From positions 26,899 through 90,898 of the forward strand of contig NMRB01001325.1 in NCBI GenBank assembly GCA_002633025.1: a stretch of 64,000 nucleotides of DNA. The letters run 5' to 3'. The notes below the pieces were generated by a model that worked only from the letters and a program-made list of their open reading frames with translations, had not been told where the DNA came from and searched no databases. The number at the start of each line of letters is the position of its first letter. The stretch's first letter is position 1. Source of the stretch: Notospermus geniculatus. Lineage: Eukaryota; Nemertea; Pilidiophora; Heteronemertea; Lineidae. Both the position numbers and the translations under genes were made by a program. Shown here one piece after another: positions 1 through 10,380 of the stretch.

Positions 1-230
1 TGATATCCCCCATACTTAGGTTATTGAGGATGCCCATTCCGATTATGCAATGACCTTGATGATCAGAGGTCAAGGTCAAGGTCATACTTTGATAATTTGA
101 TACATCTCTGCCTATGGCACAGGTGGAAGCATGATATCACCCACTATTACGTTACTGAGGATGCCCATTTTGATAATGCAATGACCTTGATGATCAGAGG
201 TCAAGGTCAAACCCCTGTCATGCCTGTAAG
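1..230. repeat. Two-copy tandem repeat, about 130 bp period
   Basis: A segment containing 'gaggatgcccatt' followed by 'caatgaccttgatgatcag' and a run of 'ggtcaagg' occurs near 21-90 and again near 150-210. The copies differ at scattered bases. There is no coding potential. It may be the edge of a longer satellite or element that continues left of the window. Confidence 0.75.
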
Positions 231-492
231 GTCCTCTTACACAAGCGGGAACCATCAGACATTTACAATGTCATCTTGTTTTACTTTTTACAATTCTATC
301 TCAAAGTATACGTGACATCCTTAATGACGCAGTACATAAGGGCCAACTGGGCCGCAAATCCGAACTAAATGATACTATCATAATAAGTAAGTTGAGTGCG
401 AAAGTGAGAATACATTGTGGTCTACAAATCTATACATAATGTGAGTGGTGATGAGTCATGTATTCGAGAAATTGATGCTCATGCTAGACGTG
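231..492. other. Sequence between the env stop and the window edge
   Basis: This is about 260 bp downstream of the env gene on the minus strand. I see no gene. A 3' LTR would be expected here, but nothing matches the candidate 5' LTR material near 8987-9117. The LTR either lies off the left edge or has been lost. Confidence 0.5.
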
Positions 493-2991
493 CTAAAATG
501 TTTCCAGCTTCATGGCGTTAAGGGGTGCCGTAGGGTATAGGCCTGTGGGGGCGACTGGGTTGGGGGGTGATTCAATGGTGGTCTTGTTCAGAGGGGTGTC
601 CCGCATGCAGACAGGACGCACGGTTCCGCCATGTGATGCGGAGAGGTGGGCTCGATGAGGGGTCTTCAAAATCCGTCTAATCCTACGGGCTGTCAAAATG
701 GAGAGGGGTACGAACTTAGGGGCAGTAATATCCAACAAGGAAGAATCGGACAAAAGGTTGTAGATCGAGAATTTCAGAGGGACATGGAGAACAGGTCTGT
801 AAGTACCTGTAACCGTCAACTGATCACCGTCAAAAGAATCAAGGTCGATGCGGAGAGTGTCAAGGCATGTTTGCATATTGCACAGTGAAACCTCGACACA
901 GTCCAATCCGTTAGTAAGCTTCAAAGAGACACGTGTCGGGGGATGACGGGCGTATTTCATAAGGCACCAAATGAACAATAAGACGAATATAACTGCTGTT
1001 AGGAGGGCTAACACTACATTAACAGCAGTGAGATTGGAGTAGAGCACGGGTAATGAGGGTGACGTAACAGATGATGTAGTGGGTGGGGCCCACGTATAAT
1101 GAAACGACAGGGAATTAACTGCCTTTCCTTGACTGACAATAAGGAGCAAGAGGGTGATCTTGCGTGATAAACGAATCCAAACAAAAAGAATACACAAAAG
1201 TGACGCAATAGCGGTCGCCAAAGCTGAGTAGGAGAATAGAGCAGTGGCTGTTATGCTGGATGCGGATAACTGGTCCTGATAAAGGGATTCCGACAATGAT
1301 CTGAATAGAGTGGCACGGTCTTTAGCCCTGCGTGCCATTATTTGCAAACTAAGATGCTTCTGCGCATCATTGGCCAAGATCTGTTGAATGGAATGATTGA
1401 AAAGCTTGAATGGGGGAATTGTGATATTCGGAGGAGACTGGAAAGTGGTGTTACCTAATAAATCGTCGTACAATGTACTCTCAAAGAACTGGTGCAACAC
1501 GGCTAGATTGACAGGGTGTAAGGCTTTGAAAACCGTTCTATTATTCTGACTAGCCAAGCGTGGGTACAGCGTGAAGGAAGTGCTGCAGACCTTACATTGT
1601 TTTGATACTTCTAAGAGGCACAAAGAACAGCCTTCGTGGGAATGTGCACCGTCAGGACATGTAATCAATAGGTCACGGACGTTGGACACCAAAATCATGG
1701 AGGGTGCCACCTCGAGCAAGGAAGATTTCCGTCCGTTCTCCAGGAAACGGAAGTTACATAACTGATGCACTCTTAGTTTATCATTCTGAAAGATTGCTAA
1801 CTCACACGAGGACGCGTTATAAGTGCTTATCAACGGAACGTTGTGATGGCACAAGCGCAGCCGTCCTGGCGTGCACTGCAGAAATTCTGTCTCCTGTGCT
1901 AAGAAATAGTGCGATCTGGAAGCCGAGAATAGTAAGAAATCGGCAGAGGTGAATAACTGAGTCGCCTGCAGCGACGAGTTTTTGCCTACAGGGACAGGGA
2001 ATGTGTATATGCGATATGCTTGCAGGGGAGGTTGAGCCGCTAGAGGCATCTTTATACTGATATATAATTTGGAGTGATTCCTAGCAAACAAGAAGCTAGG
2101 GTGACGGTAATACTCTTGGGGGTCTGTAAACACAAGGCGGAACTGAGGGTACTGCGATTGGAGAATGCGCCGTACGGCGTGGGTAGCCTCACTCAATATC
2201 CTGGGGGTGATAAGTGAAGGGGGCAATTTGCCAGTGGTGAGATCTGAAATAGCCTGTGTCAGGTGGTTTAATTGCCGTCTAATGTTGATAGATTTTCTGA
2301 AAACGTCAGTTAGTACAATAGAAGTGGATGCAAGCAAGTAGCGAAGGTCATTGTTCGCTTTTGAGAGTTGATGGCGGAGGTAGGTCACAGCGTGCCTATT
2401 GTTGCCTAACCCACGGATTATGTCACTAAATCTGTGGTCCACGTGGGAGATGACGGACGACAGGTCGCGCTCATGCTGTTGAAGCAGATGCATTGTGTTC
2501 TTACTGGAAGAAGTCAGAGAGTTAATATGTTTTGCCAGGAGCTCGACGTCGGCCATGGTAGCCGTTCCGAAAATAGTTTTTGACAATTGGCCTACAAATG
2601 CTAAAGGGGCGAAACGTCTTGATCGTCCCGCTTGAAACCGAATCATGGAGTGCTGTGAAACAAGGTGGTGCATGTGCTGAATACAAGTGCGGTAGTCCCT
2701 ATGGAGATCAGACCGGACATTCGAAATGTGTAACAATATCTCATTCATTACGTCGCACGTGGCATTGTCGCTGGGACAATCAAAATTGATATCTTGAAGA
2801 GAGTCCATTCCCGGGAGATGCAACTCGAAGCTATGAAGCCAGAAATCTGTGGCCATTTGAAAGTCTGTCGGTTCTTGTTTGAAGATCACACCATAATTTA
2901 GTCGTTGAACGTGGTTTGCTTGGACATTTTCGGCAGCTACACAGTGGCTCGTGAAGATCAGCGTGAACAGCGCAAGGATAGTGCCCATCAT
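493..2991 (-). CDS. env: Gypsy-element envelope, baculovirus F-like fusion glycoprotein
   Basis: An uninterrupted 832-residue frame starts at ATG 2991. It has a hydrophobic signal peptide (residues 1-20), then a furin-type RSRR site at 123-126. A hydrophobic fusion-peptide-like stretch follows (127-150, containing FVGQLSKTIFGT), the arrangement of the baculovirus F / errantivirus Env family. A helical heptad-rich region comes next. Two hydrophobic segments lie near 584-607 and 656-680, then an unusually long tail of about 150 residues. There are about nine N-x-S/T sites. It sits 267 bp downstream of pol on the same strand, so a spliced subgenomic message is likely (inference). The family mediates membrane fusion at entry. 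The frame is intact, unlike the gag of the same element. Confidence 0.88.
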   Translation of the reverse strand: MMGTILALFTLIFTSHCVAAENVQANHVQRLNYGVIFKQEPTDFQMATDFWLHSFELHLPGMDSLQDINFDCPSDNATCDVMNEILLHISNVRSDLHRDYRTCIQHMHHLVSQHSMIRFQAGRSRRFAPLAFVGQLSKTIFGTATMADVELLAKHINSLTSSSKNTMHLLQQHERDLSSVISHVDHRFSDIIRGLGNNRHAVTYLRHQLSKANNDLRYLLASTSIVLTDVFRKSINIRRQLNHLTQAISDLTTGKLPPSLITPRILSEATHAVRRILQSQYPQFRLVFTDPQEYYRHPSFLFARNHSKLYISIKMPLAAQPPLQAYRIYTFPVPVGKNSSLQATQLFTSADFLLFSASRSHYFLAQETEFLQCTPGRLRLCHHNVPLISTYNASSCELAIFQNDKLRVHQLCNFRFLENGRKSSLLEVAPSMILVSNVRDLLITCPDGAHSHEGCSLCLLEVSKQCKVCSTSFTLYPRLASQNNRTVFKALHPVNLAVLHQFFESTLYDDLLGNTTFQSPPNITIPPFKLFNHSIQQILANDAQKHLSLQIMARRAKDRATLFRSLSESLYQDQLSASSITATALFSYSALATAIASLLCILFVWIRLSRKITLLLLIVSQGKAVNSLSFHYTWAPPTTSSVTSPSLPVLYSNLTAVNVVLALLTAVIFVLLFIWCLMKYARHPPTRVSLKLTNGLDCVEVSLCNMQTCLDTLRIDLDSFDGDQLTVTGTYRPVLHVPLKFSIYNLLSDSSLLDITAPKFVPLSILTARRIRRILKTPHRAHLSASHGGTVRPVCMRDTPLNKTTIESPPNPVAPTGLYPTAPLNAMKLETF

Positions 2992-3258
2992 CCCACCTAG
3001 GATAGGAAAGAGATGCGTAAGTTATGAGGGTTGGCAATGGCGTAGTGGGAGCGACCCACGAACACCTAGCACCATGTGACGTAATGTCCGAAAGATGCCA
3101 ATACTCACAATGTACACACCCACTGAAGGGCAATCCGTGGACTATCGCATAACCTAAGCTCACCAAAAGGTGTGTGTTGGAGCGAAGTGTGTAGTGCATA
3201 GTGCAGTGACGTAGTTACCATAAGAAAATCATCATCTTGCACGTGGAATACGATAAAC

Positions 3259-6200
3259 TTAATTGTGAGTCAGGTACCTAGCTGGGCGTTTCCGTCTCTT
3301 GCCCATTTGCGTTCTGCTGATGTGAAATTCCCTCAGCAGCGCTGGACTGATGTTTTCTTCTGGCTCAAAGGAGGGCTTCCAACCTCCAGTCCATTTGACG
3401 AGATAAAACTTCTTACCGTTTCTACGCTCCATTTTGAGCAGTCTCTCAACTCGAAACCAATCTGACTTAGGTTTTGCCTGTGAAGTAGCAGGCGGCGAGC
3501 CTTGAGTAGGAGCCTGGCCTGGGTCAGCCTGTGAAGGAGCAGGTGACGGGCCAACATGGACCTGTTGTGAGGCCTGATCGGGGCGAGGGCTTGGATCAGT
3601 CTGTGAATGGGCAAACTGAGAGCCATCGGGAGACATAGGGGCTGCTGGTGGATGCGGTTCATACAACCTATGTTCACTGGGATCTTCATACAGTTTCAAG
3701 CGGTTGGCATGAACTCGTGCCTTCAGAGGTACGTTGTTCGTACACTGGCGCAAGGCATATGTGAAGTTGTCTCTGGCATCAGTTATGTAGTACGGACCAG
3801 TCCACTTTGGCATCAGTTTGGGGGAACGACCCTTTCGTTTTCTCATATTTCTCAAGTAGACTTTGTCACCTACTTTGAACAAGGGAATCCTAGCTTTCTG
3901 ATCATAATGGGTCTTACTATTGGCCTGCGCTTTTTCAAGGTTTTTCTTTGCAATCTCATCGGCAATTTTCAGTTTGTGAATGACATCTTCAATGTGCTGT
4001 TGCGCTGGGCGCCCCAGCGTGTCCTTGGGTTGCAAATTTACATCAAAAGGCATGGTCATTTCCTTCCCAAATAGCATGTAATAGGGCGAAAAGGAAGTAG
4101 ACTGCGTGCAGGGGGTCGAGCGCATTGCCATCATGACACCACACAAGATATCTGGCCAATTCTTTTGGTTCTCATTGACATAGTGACGTAAGCACTGTTC
4201 AATAGTGGAGTTGGCTCTTTCACAAGTTGAATTTGATTGAGGGTGGTAGCTGGTTGTGGTGTGTCGGGTCACTTCAAAGATTTCGCACAATGCTTTTACC
4301 AATTTGGCCATGAATGACTGTCCTCTGTCAGACACAATGCAACGAGGAGCCCCATAACGACAGAAAATTTCTTGGAACAACACACGACTGACCTCTGTGG
4401 CTTCTTGAGATTTCAGGGGAAAAGCTTCTGGCCAACGAGAGTAACTGTCCACGACTAACAGAATGTGTTCAAAGCCATTGTCAGACTTAGGAAGGGGGCC
4501 TAAGAAATCCATGTGTATCCGGTCAAACCGTTCGTTCGGGGGAATTGGCTGGAGAGGTGCAGGGTGTGGGTGCCTGGAAATCTTGTTCACCTGGCAGCTT
4601 TCACACTTCTTGATGTAATCATACACGTCCTGATATTGTCCAAGCCAAAAATACTTCAACCTGAGGGCCGAATACGTGCGTTGGAGACCTAGGTGACAGC
4701 CTCCAGCAAGGGAAGTGTGATATGCCCTAAGTAGGTCCGCACGGCAACATTTGGGGACCACAATTTGTGAGACGACTGTCTGATCTTTAGACAGCTTTTG
4801 GCTACGTGGCTTGTGTAAGTGATACAGTACACCGTTCAGCATTTCATATTGGCTAGCAATGTTTGTGATCTTGTCGGCCTTACTGGTGTCATCTGGGAGA
4901 ATGCATTGTTCTAGAAACATGATCAGATCCTTGAGTTCGGGACACTGATGTTGGAGGGAGGAGAGTGTGGCCTCATTGTCAGTAATGTTGTCCGACTCCG
5001 TTTGTGAAACCAGAACGGATGTGGCACCTAGTGGGACCTCAGGGAAGTCCGTAGCGTACTCGAACGTGACTTCGAGTGTCTCCTCCGTCTCATTCTCATG
5101 ACATGTCTTTACCTCTGGAGCCTCAGGATAAGGTATCCTGGAGATGACGTCAGGGACTACGTTTGCCTTGCCTTCCCTGTGTTGAATGTCATAATCATAC
5201 TCCATTAGTTCCACACACCATCGGAACAGTCGGTTTGACGTGTGTTTAATGGAGTGAATGTACTTCAGGCTTTTGTGGTCGGTGTACAGCATGAATTTTC
5301 GATGTGTCAAATAAACCCGAAAATGGCGGACACCTTCAAGGACGGCGAGCATTTCAAGCTGTGTGATGTTCCACTTTTGCTCGCCGCGACGGAGTTTCCG
5401 TCCACCGTAAGCAATGGGGCGTTCAACGCCTGTAGCAGGGTCTTTCTGGGACAGGATGTAAGAGATGGCCTTACCACTGGCATCAGTCGCTAGTATGAAT
5501 TCGCGAGACACATCCGGAAATGCTAATATGGGGGCAGAGGTCAACTTATCTTTAAGGGTTTCAAAAGCCGCGGAACATGCATCAGACCAGTGGAATTTTG
5601 CGCTCTTTTGAAGCAAGTCAGTCAGAGGCGCTATGATGCGGCTGTAGTGACAACAATATTGCTTAAAATAGTTCGTGAGACCAAGAAATTGTCGAACCTC
5701 ATCAGCATTCTTAGGAACAGGGTAGTCACGGACTTTACTCACTCCGTCTGGGTCGATTTTAAGACCATCCTTGGTAATGATGTGGCCAAGGTATTTGAGA
5801 GACTTGAGGGCGAACTGACATTTTCCTGGTTTCAGGGTGAGTTTTGCTTTACGAAGTTGCTGCAGTACAATGCGCAGGTGAGTCAGGTGTTCTTGCCAAT
5901 CTTTGGAGTAGAGTAAAATGTCATCGACATAGACCAATATGCACTTCCATGAGAGAGAGCGCAGTGCTTCAGAAAGCACCAAATTGAAAACTGCAGGGCC
6001 GTTCCGAAGTCCAAATGTCAGGACTTTTGGAGTGTATATACCTGAATGAGTGATGAAAGATGCCTTCTCACGAGTACTCGGGTGGAGTGGGACCTGCCAG
6101 TACGAGTGATATAAATCAAGCGTTGAGAAGACTCTAGCGTTTGCCTGACCAATTGCATCCTGCACGTCTTCCAAGCGAGGGAGGCAGGTACTGAGTGGCT

Positions 6201-7404
6201 TAGTGACAAGATTTAACTTCCTATAGTCGATTGCAAAACGGTACTCTTTAGAATTCTTTTTCTTACACAGAATGACTGGGCTATGCCACTCGGAGGTGGA
6301 GGGTTCGACAAGGTCGTGTTTGATCATGTCTTCGACCTGACGATCTATTTCAGCCTTTTCCGCAGGTCCAGTGCGGTAAAAGGGCATACGAACAGGTTTG
6401 GCTCCAGGAACTGTTTCAATTTTATGTTGATGCAAATCTGTGCGGCCAATTTCAGATATGTCCGCAGCGAAAACGTCTCTGTACTCACCCAGAAGCTGTC
6501 GAAGCTCATCCTTTTGACTGTCATCGAGGTCAGCCTCTGACAAATCAAACTCAAGGTCCGACTTACCCGTATTGTAATCTTGGGGCATTGGCAAATTTGG
6601 CATGAAATCTTCATATTCAGCCTCGTCATCACCGACCTGATCATTGTTTTCCTCCTCGTCGAGGGAATGAATGGCAGTCTCGTCAAGCAAACCTGCCGTA
6701 GCAATTACCTTATTTGCTTTTAACTTAACAGGATAATCATGGGGGTTGAGGATGGTGGCCATAGCCTGGCCATTTGCGATTGTTGTTGCACAACGTGCCA
6801 CGAGGATACCATTGTACTCCACTGAGGGACATGGTTCTATCAAAACGGCAGCGGGCGTATCAATTCTGTTAATTGAGACTGGTACCTGGACCTGATGACG
6901 AGCTGGCAATTTAATGTCATTAGTGACCCTGGTGAGGCCGTACGGTTCATGAATGAGGTTAACGACGATCTTATTGCTGAGTGAAAGGGTGCAGGTGTCA
7001 TAATCAATCGAAGCTTTGTTGTCCTGGAGAAAGGGGCGACCAAGGATGACTAAAGACCGTGGATCCGGGAGATCAACAACATAGAATTCCTGAGGGATGG
7101 TGACCTTGCCAAAACAGAGCTTCAGGAGAACTTTGCCAAGAACAGTGTGACGTTCACCACCAACACCAGAGATATATTGAAGATGACACTGAGAAACAGG
7201 GGCTCGGGGGTTAACCTTTTTGAGGAGCTTGGCAGAGATGCAACAGATTTGGGCACCCGTGTCAACGAGGCATGTAACGTGATTGCCAGAAATTGTAGCT
7301 GCAACACAATTATCTGACATGCTCAAGACACAAGTGCCAAAATGAGTCTCTGGACCAGTGTGCCCGACCAAGGGAGTCTGGGGACCTTGGACAGGCGCGC
7401 ACCC
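3259..7404 (-). CDS. pol: Gypsy-type polyprotein: protease, RT, RNase H, integrase, chromodomain
   Basis: The frame is open from the codon after the gag TAG (7405-7407) to 3259, about 1380 codons. No ATG lies near its start, so a gag-pol fusion is likely. Numbering from the TTG at 7371, the order is aspartic protease (DTGA 37-40; LGRPFL near 110), reverse transcriptase (YVDD 481-484), and RNase H (D630, E673, D698). Integrase follows, with zinc ligands H885, H893, C923 and C926 and catalytic D955, D1015 and E1051. A carboxy-terminal chromodomain begins near 1304 (FYLVKW). The order and motifs are Ty3/Gypsy (Metaviridae). All catalytic residues that I can check are present. The chromodomain suggests targeting to modified histones. 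A chromodomain together with an env is an unusual combination. Confidence 0.93.
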   Translation of the reverse strand, partial: GCAPVQGPQTPLVGHTGPETHFGTCVLSMSDNCVAATISGNHVTCLVDTGAQICCISAKLLKKVNPRAPVSQCHLQYISGVGGERHTVLGKVLLKLCFGKVTIPQEFYVVDLPDPRSLVILGRPFLQDNKASIDYDTCTLSLSNKIVVNLIHEPYGLTRVTNDIKLPARHQVQVPVSINRIDTPAAVLIEPCPSVEYNGILVARCATTIANGQAMATILNPHDYPVKLKANKVIATAGLLDETAIHSLDEEENNDQVGDDEAEYEDFMPNLPMPQDYNTGKSDLEFDLSEADLDDSQKDELRQLLGEYRDVFAADISEIGRTDLHQHKIETVPGAKPVRMPFYRTGPAEKAEIDRQVEDMIKHDLVEPSTSEWHSPVILCKKKNSKEYRFAIDYRKLNLVTKPLSTCLPRLEDVQDAIGQANARVFSTLDLYHSYWQVPLHPSTREKASFITHSGIYTPKVLTFGLRNGPAVFNLVLSEALRSLSWKCILVYVDDILLYSKDWQEHLTHLRIVLQQLRKAKLTLKPGKCQFALKSLKYLGHIITKDGLKIDPDGVSKVRDYPVPKNADEVRQFLGLTNYFKQYCCHYSRIIAPLTDLLQKSAKFHWSDACSAAFETLKDKLTSAPILAFPDVSREFILATDASGKAISYILSQKDPATGVERPIAYGGRKLRRGEQKWNITQLEMLAVLEGVRHFRVYLTHRKFMLYTDHKSLKYIHSIKHTSNRLFRWCVELMEYDYDIQHREGKANVVPDVISRIPYPEAPEVKTCHENETEETLEVTFEYATDFPEVPLGATSVLVSQTESDNITDNEATLSSLQHQCPELKDLIMFLEQCILPDDTSKADKITNIASQYEMLNGVLYHLHKPRSQKLSKDQTVVSQIVVPKCCRADLLRAYHTSLAGGCHLGLQRTYSALRLKYFWLGQYQDVYDYIKKCESCQVNKISRHPHPAPLQPIPPNERFDRIHMDFLGPLPKSDNGFEHILLVVDSYSRWPEAFPLKSQEATEVSRVLFQEIFCRYGAPRCIVSDRGQSFMAKLVKALCEIFEVTRHTTTSYHPQSNSTCERANSTIEQCLRHYVNENQKNWPDILCGVMMAMRSTPCTQSTSFSPYYMLFGKEMTMPFDVNLQPKDTLGRPAQQHIEDVIHKLKIADEIAKKNLEKAQANSKTHYDQKARIPLFKVGDKVYLRNMRKRKGRSPKLMPKWTGPYYITDARDNFTYALRQCTNNVPLKARVHANRLKLYEDPSEHRLYEPHPPAAPMSPDGSQFAHSQTDPSPRPDQASQQVHVGPSPAPSQADPGQAPTQGSPPATSQAKPKSDWFRVERLLKMERRNGKKFYLVKWTGGWKPSFEPEENISPALLREFHISRTQMGKRRKRPARYLTHN

Positions 7405-7407
7405 CTA
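7405..7407 (-). promoter_or_regulatory. In-frame TAG between gag and pol (possible readthrough site)
   Basis: The minus-strand context is CAA TAG GGG TGC. The gag frame of the pol-proximal copy and the pol frame are the same, separated only by this TAG. Suppression of a single stop is how gammaretroviruses make Gag-Pol, and a purine after UAG is favourable. The alternative is a recent nonsense mutation in a single gag-pol frame. Confidence 0.5.
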
Positions 7408-7433
7408 TTGGTGGGCCTGAGAACGTGGGGGAT

Positions 7434-8623
7434 TGGTTGACCTAGACGCAGACCTACATACTCGGGCAAAGTGACCGGGTTTACTACATGCATGGCAAAT
7501 AGCACTTCTAGCAGGGCATGAATTTCGAGAAAAACACGACTCACCTCCACACCAATGGCACTGTGTTCGTGGTGGCTGGTTCCTGCCGTGATTGTTGTTC
7601 CCTGACTGGTTCCTGCGATTGTTGAATGGGCGTTGGATCCTCGGGTTACCAGAGAAGCGGCCGTTGTCGTTTTGATAGGGTGGTCGTTCTTGTTGCCGAA
7701 GCTCTGCATTGTCCTTTTGTAGGGCGAGTACCGCTTCGGTGAGGGTAGCCAGCTGGTTGGAAATGTCCAGATGATGTGATATCACAGTGACCGCCGACCG
7801 AGTGTCCGTGTGTATTTCCTTTTGAGTCCGCTCCGCTAGCTTGGCGTGCTTGAGGAGGTCATCATACGTTTTTGGGTTGTGCGGCATCACAATTGTCTTT
7901 ATTTCCGTACGCAATCCTTTCAGCAGCAGTGACACCAGGAACTGCGCCGGTAGGTCGTGCCCGGCCAGTCGCTGTTGCATGCGTTCAAGGTATATTGTCA
8001 CTGACTCGGAGTCCTTCTGGGTCTCGTTAGGTTGACCTAGACGCAGACCTACATACTCGGGCAAAGTGACCGGGTTTACTACATGCATGGCAAATAGCAC
8101 TTCTAGCAGGGCATGAACTTCGAGAAAAACACGACTCACCTCCACACCAATGGCACTGTGTTCGTGGTGGCTGGTTCCTGCCGTGATTGTTGTTCCCTGA
8201 CTGGTTCCTGCGATTGTTGAATGGGCGTTGGATCCTCGGGTTACCAGAGAAGCGGCCGTTGTCGTTTTGATAGGGTGGACGTTCTTGTTGCCGAAGCTCT
8301 GCATTGTCCTTTTGTAGGGCGAGTACCGCTTCGGTGAGGGTAGCCAGCTGGTTGGAAATGTCCTGATGATGTGATATGACATTGACCGACGACCGAGTGT
8401 CCGTGTGTATTTCCTTTTGAGTCCGCTCCGCTAGCTTTGCGTGCTTGAGGAGGTCATCATACGTTTTTGGGTTGTGCGGCATCACAATTGTCTTTATTTC
8501 CGTACGCAATCCTTTCAGCAGCAGTGACACAAGGAACTGCGCCGGTAGGTCGTGCCCGGCCAGTCGCTGTTGCATGCGTTCAAGGTATATTGTCACTGAC
8601 TCGGAGTCCTTCTGGGTCTCGTT
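7434..8623. repeat. 595-bp tandem duplication inside gag
   Basis: Positions 7434-8028 repeat as 8029-8623 with only a few substitutions. Each copy ends at 'gtctcgtt'. Because 595 is not a multiple of three, the duplication breaks gag. Confidence 0.93.
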
Positions 8624-8986
8624 TAACACAGACATGTCGAGGTGCTGCTTAGTAAATCGTGATTTGAAAGCGGCTTCCAAGAGGGCCTGGTCATCCCGCG
8701 TTTCCGTCGGGATACCCGCATACCAGGTGCTGGCCACTCCGACGAGGAAGAGTGGAAACCACGTCAGTTTTTGGACGGCAGTCCAAGCCATGCCGTTTGC
8801 ATAGCGGACCCACAAGGTCCACCAGATAGCACCATCCGTTTCTCCGTCGAACTTCGGCAACGTTACCTGCGTGGGAATGATCTGTGCAGCAGCGGGAGGA
8901 TCTGACTCTGGCATCGTGTGTGTATTTGTTCCACTCCTCGTTATTACCATAAACCTTCCGGAATCTTGGTTCTCCACCAAATTTTA

Positions 8987-9117
8987 TGAAGGGGGGGGGG
9001 GTATATGCGTTGTCTTGACTTGCCGTAAACCTGAGGATGGATGGAGAGGAGAGGATGAGTAGTGATGATGCGGTGCTTGGTTTATTAGGCTATTGAATGA
9101 ACTGGACAAGTCGACAA
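8987..9117. repeat. Dispersed repeat, candidate LTR end
   Basis: This begins TGAAG and a G-run, then 'tatatgcgttgtcttgac' and 'acctgaggatggatggagag', ending 'gaactggacaagtcgacaa'. The same block lies at 59144-59277, and a partial copy lies at 9310-9392. It starts just upstream (minus strand) of the gag leader, where a 5' LTR should end in CA. It may therefore be LTR sequence with a related fragment at 59 kb. No full LTR pair was found. Confidence 0.5.
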
Positions 9118-10380
9118 GTTACAATTAGAGTTCGGACAAGACATCGATATGTACACATAACACGAATACATGTACTAGCAATGTAAGATGTAATAATTAA
9201 GCGGGCACTAACTTCTACAAATGGACGTTGTCTGGCTTCTGCCAAGTCCCAGACTTGACCCGGCAACCGGGAGACAACATACTCAATTGATACGCTAAAC
9301 TACAGTACATACCTGAGGATGGATGGAGAGGAGAGGATGAGTAGTGATGATGCGGTGCTTGGTTTATTAGGCTATTGAATGAACTGGACAAGTGAGGTCC
9401 CAAGGCCGTGCATGGGCTTTTAAGGTCCTGTCCATCCAATCAGACGTCCGCACATCGGTCCCTCTCCCCAGGCCCATCCAATCAGGTGATCTAGACGTGG
9501 ACCGTCGGTCCCTGGCCCGTTTAGGTTCCGGTTGCTGAACCCGGAATGACATTCGGATAAAAATATTCAGTGACAAAGGCCTGCCTGACTTTAGCCTAAA
9601 AGTTAGAATTTAATCAAAAAGTTATTGCCGATTAATTAATCTCTGCCGGAGTGGTGACAAAGACTTACATTTCGATCGTGATCCAACAAAGGTTACATCG
9701 AGATGGTGAGCTAAAAACATCGCCGAGACGTGAGAAGTGGCGCTTCTATAACAACAGGTTATTGTCCTGAAGATGGCTTGAGTAGCAATTTTTAGTCGTT
9801 GGACGCGGATAAGTTATATAACATTTCGGAGCAGACGCTTGGCTAAAGCTGGAAGTCGATGCTTTCGCAAAATGATATGGCCTAGGCCTAAAAGATGTGA
9901 CCTGTTACATAATAGTATGCACCGCTACTCACTCCCAGTTCGGCCGAAATATAGTGCAACCTCATTTACAGGCGTGCGTAGTGTATAGAACAATTTAATA
10001 GAACCACACATCATATAGTCTCGCACCGCCAGCCTCAGATCTCGCTCCGATTCCTACGCTTGGATCAGAGTCTGGCCCCAGACGTATTCATTCTGGTTTA
10101 TGGAAGCGTTCCAACTTGTCACCACAGGTGGCGCTCACACACAGACGTGATTCAAACGCGCCATAAGTATTTCTTAGCGTACCGCAGTAAAAAACTGAAA
10201 CAATGTCTGAAATTTGTCTTATCGAGCTTTATGACACATATTACTTACATTTTAATAACTTCCTGTATTTTTATCATCGTTCCTGCGACATATATAGCAG
10301 CTGAATCGATGCTCTGACTTAACGAATAGCTCTGTGTACGAATTACTTCCGGGTATGCATGCCCAGAATTGGGGTGGGGG
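9118..10380. other. Non-coding stretch with one partial repeat
   Basis: It holds the 9310-9392 partial copy of the 8987 repeat. Otherwise I see only short chance frames and no recognisable RNA or protein. Confidence 0.5.

Larger units (their letters stand above)
7405..8950 (-). pseudogene. gag: Gypsy gag, broken by an internal duplication
   Basis: The likely start is ATG 8950; the frame continues upstream without another ATG. The product contains a capsid-like region (Trp/Leu-rich, near 8800-8550), a Q-rich coiled segment, a basic Asn/Arg-rich stretch and a cysteine array ending in a CCHC knuckle (CHACSKPGHFARVC). A 595-bp tandem duplication shifts the frame by one base. The first copy therefore ends at about 8027, while the second copy is read in the pol frame. 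The copies are almost identical, so the event is recent or is an assembly error. Without it, gag would run in frame up to the TAG at 7405. Confidence 0.85.

Noticed and set aside
1-492. 3' LTR of the env-bearing Gypsy element
   Set aside because: No stretch matches the sequence upstream of gag, and no TG...CA pair could be established.
3607-4074. 155-residue plus-strand frame
   Set aside because: Antisense to the pol integrase region; a shadow.
8955-8978. Primer-binding site for a known tRNA
   Set aside because: A TGG-starting stretch exists before gag, but its complement does not fit a tRNA 3' end that I recognise.
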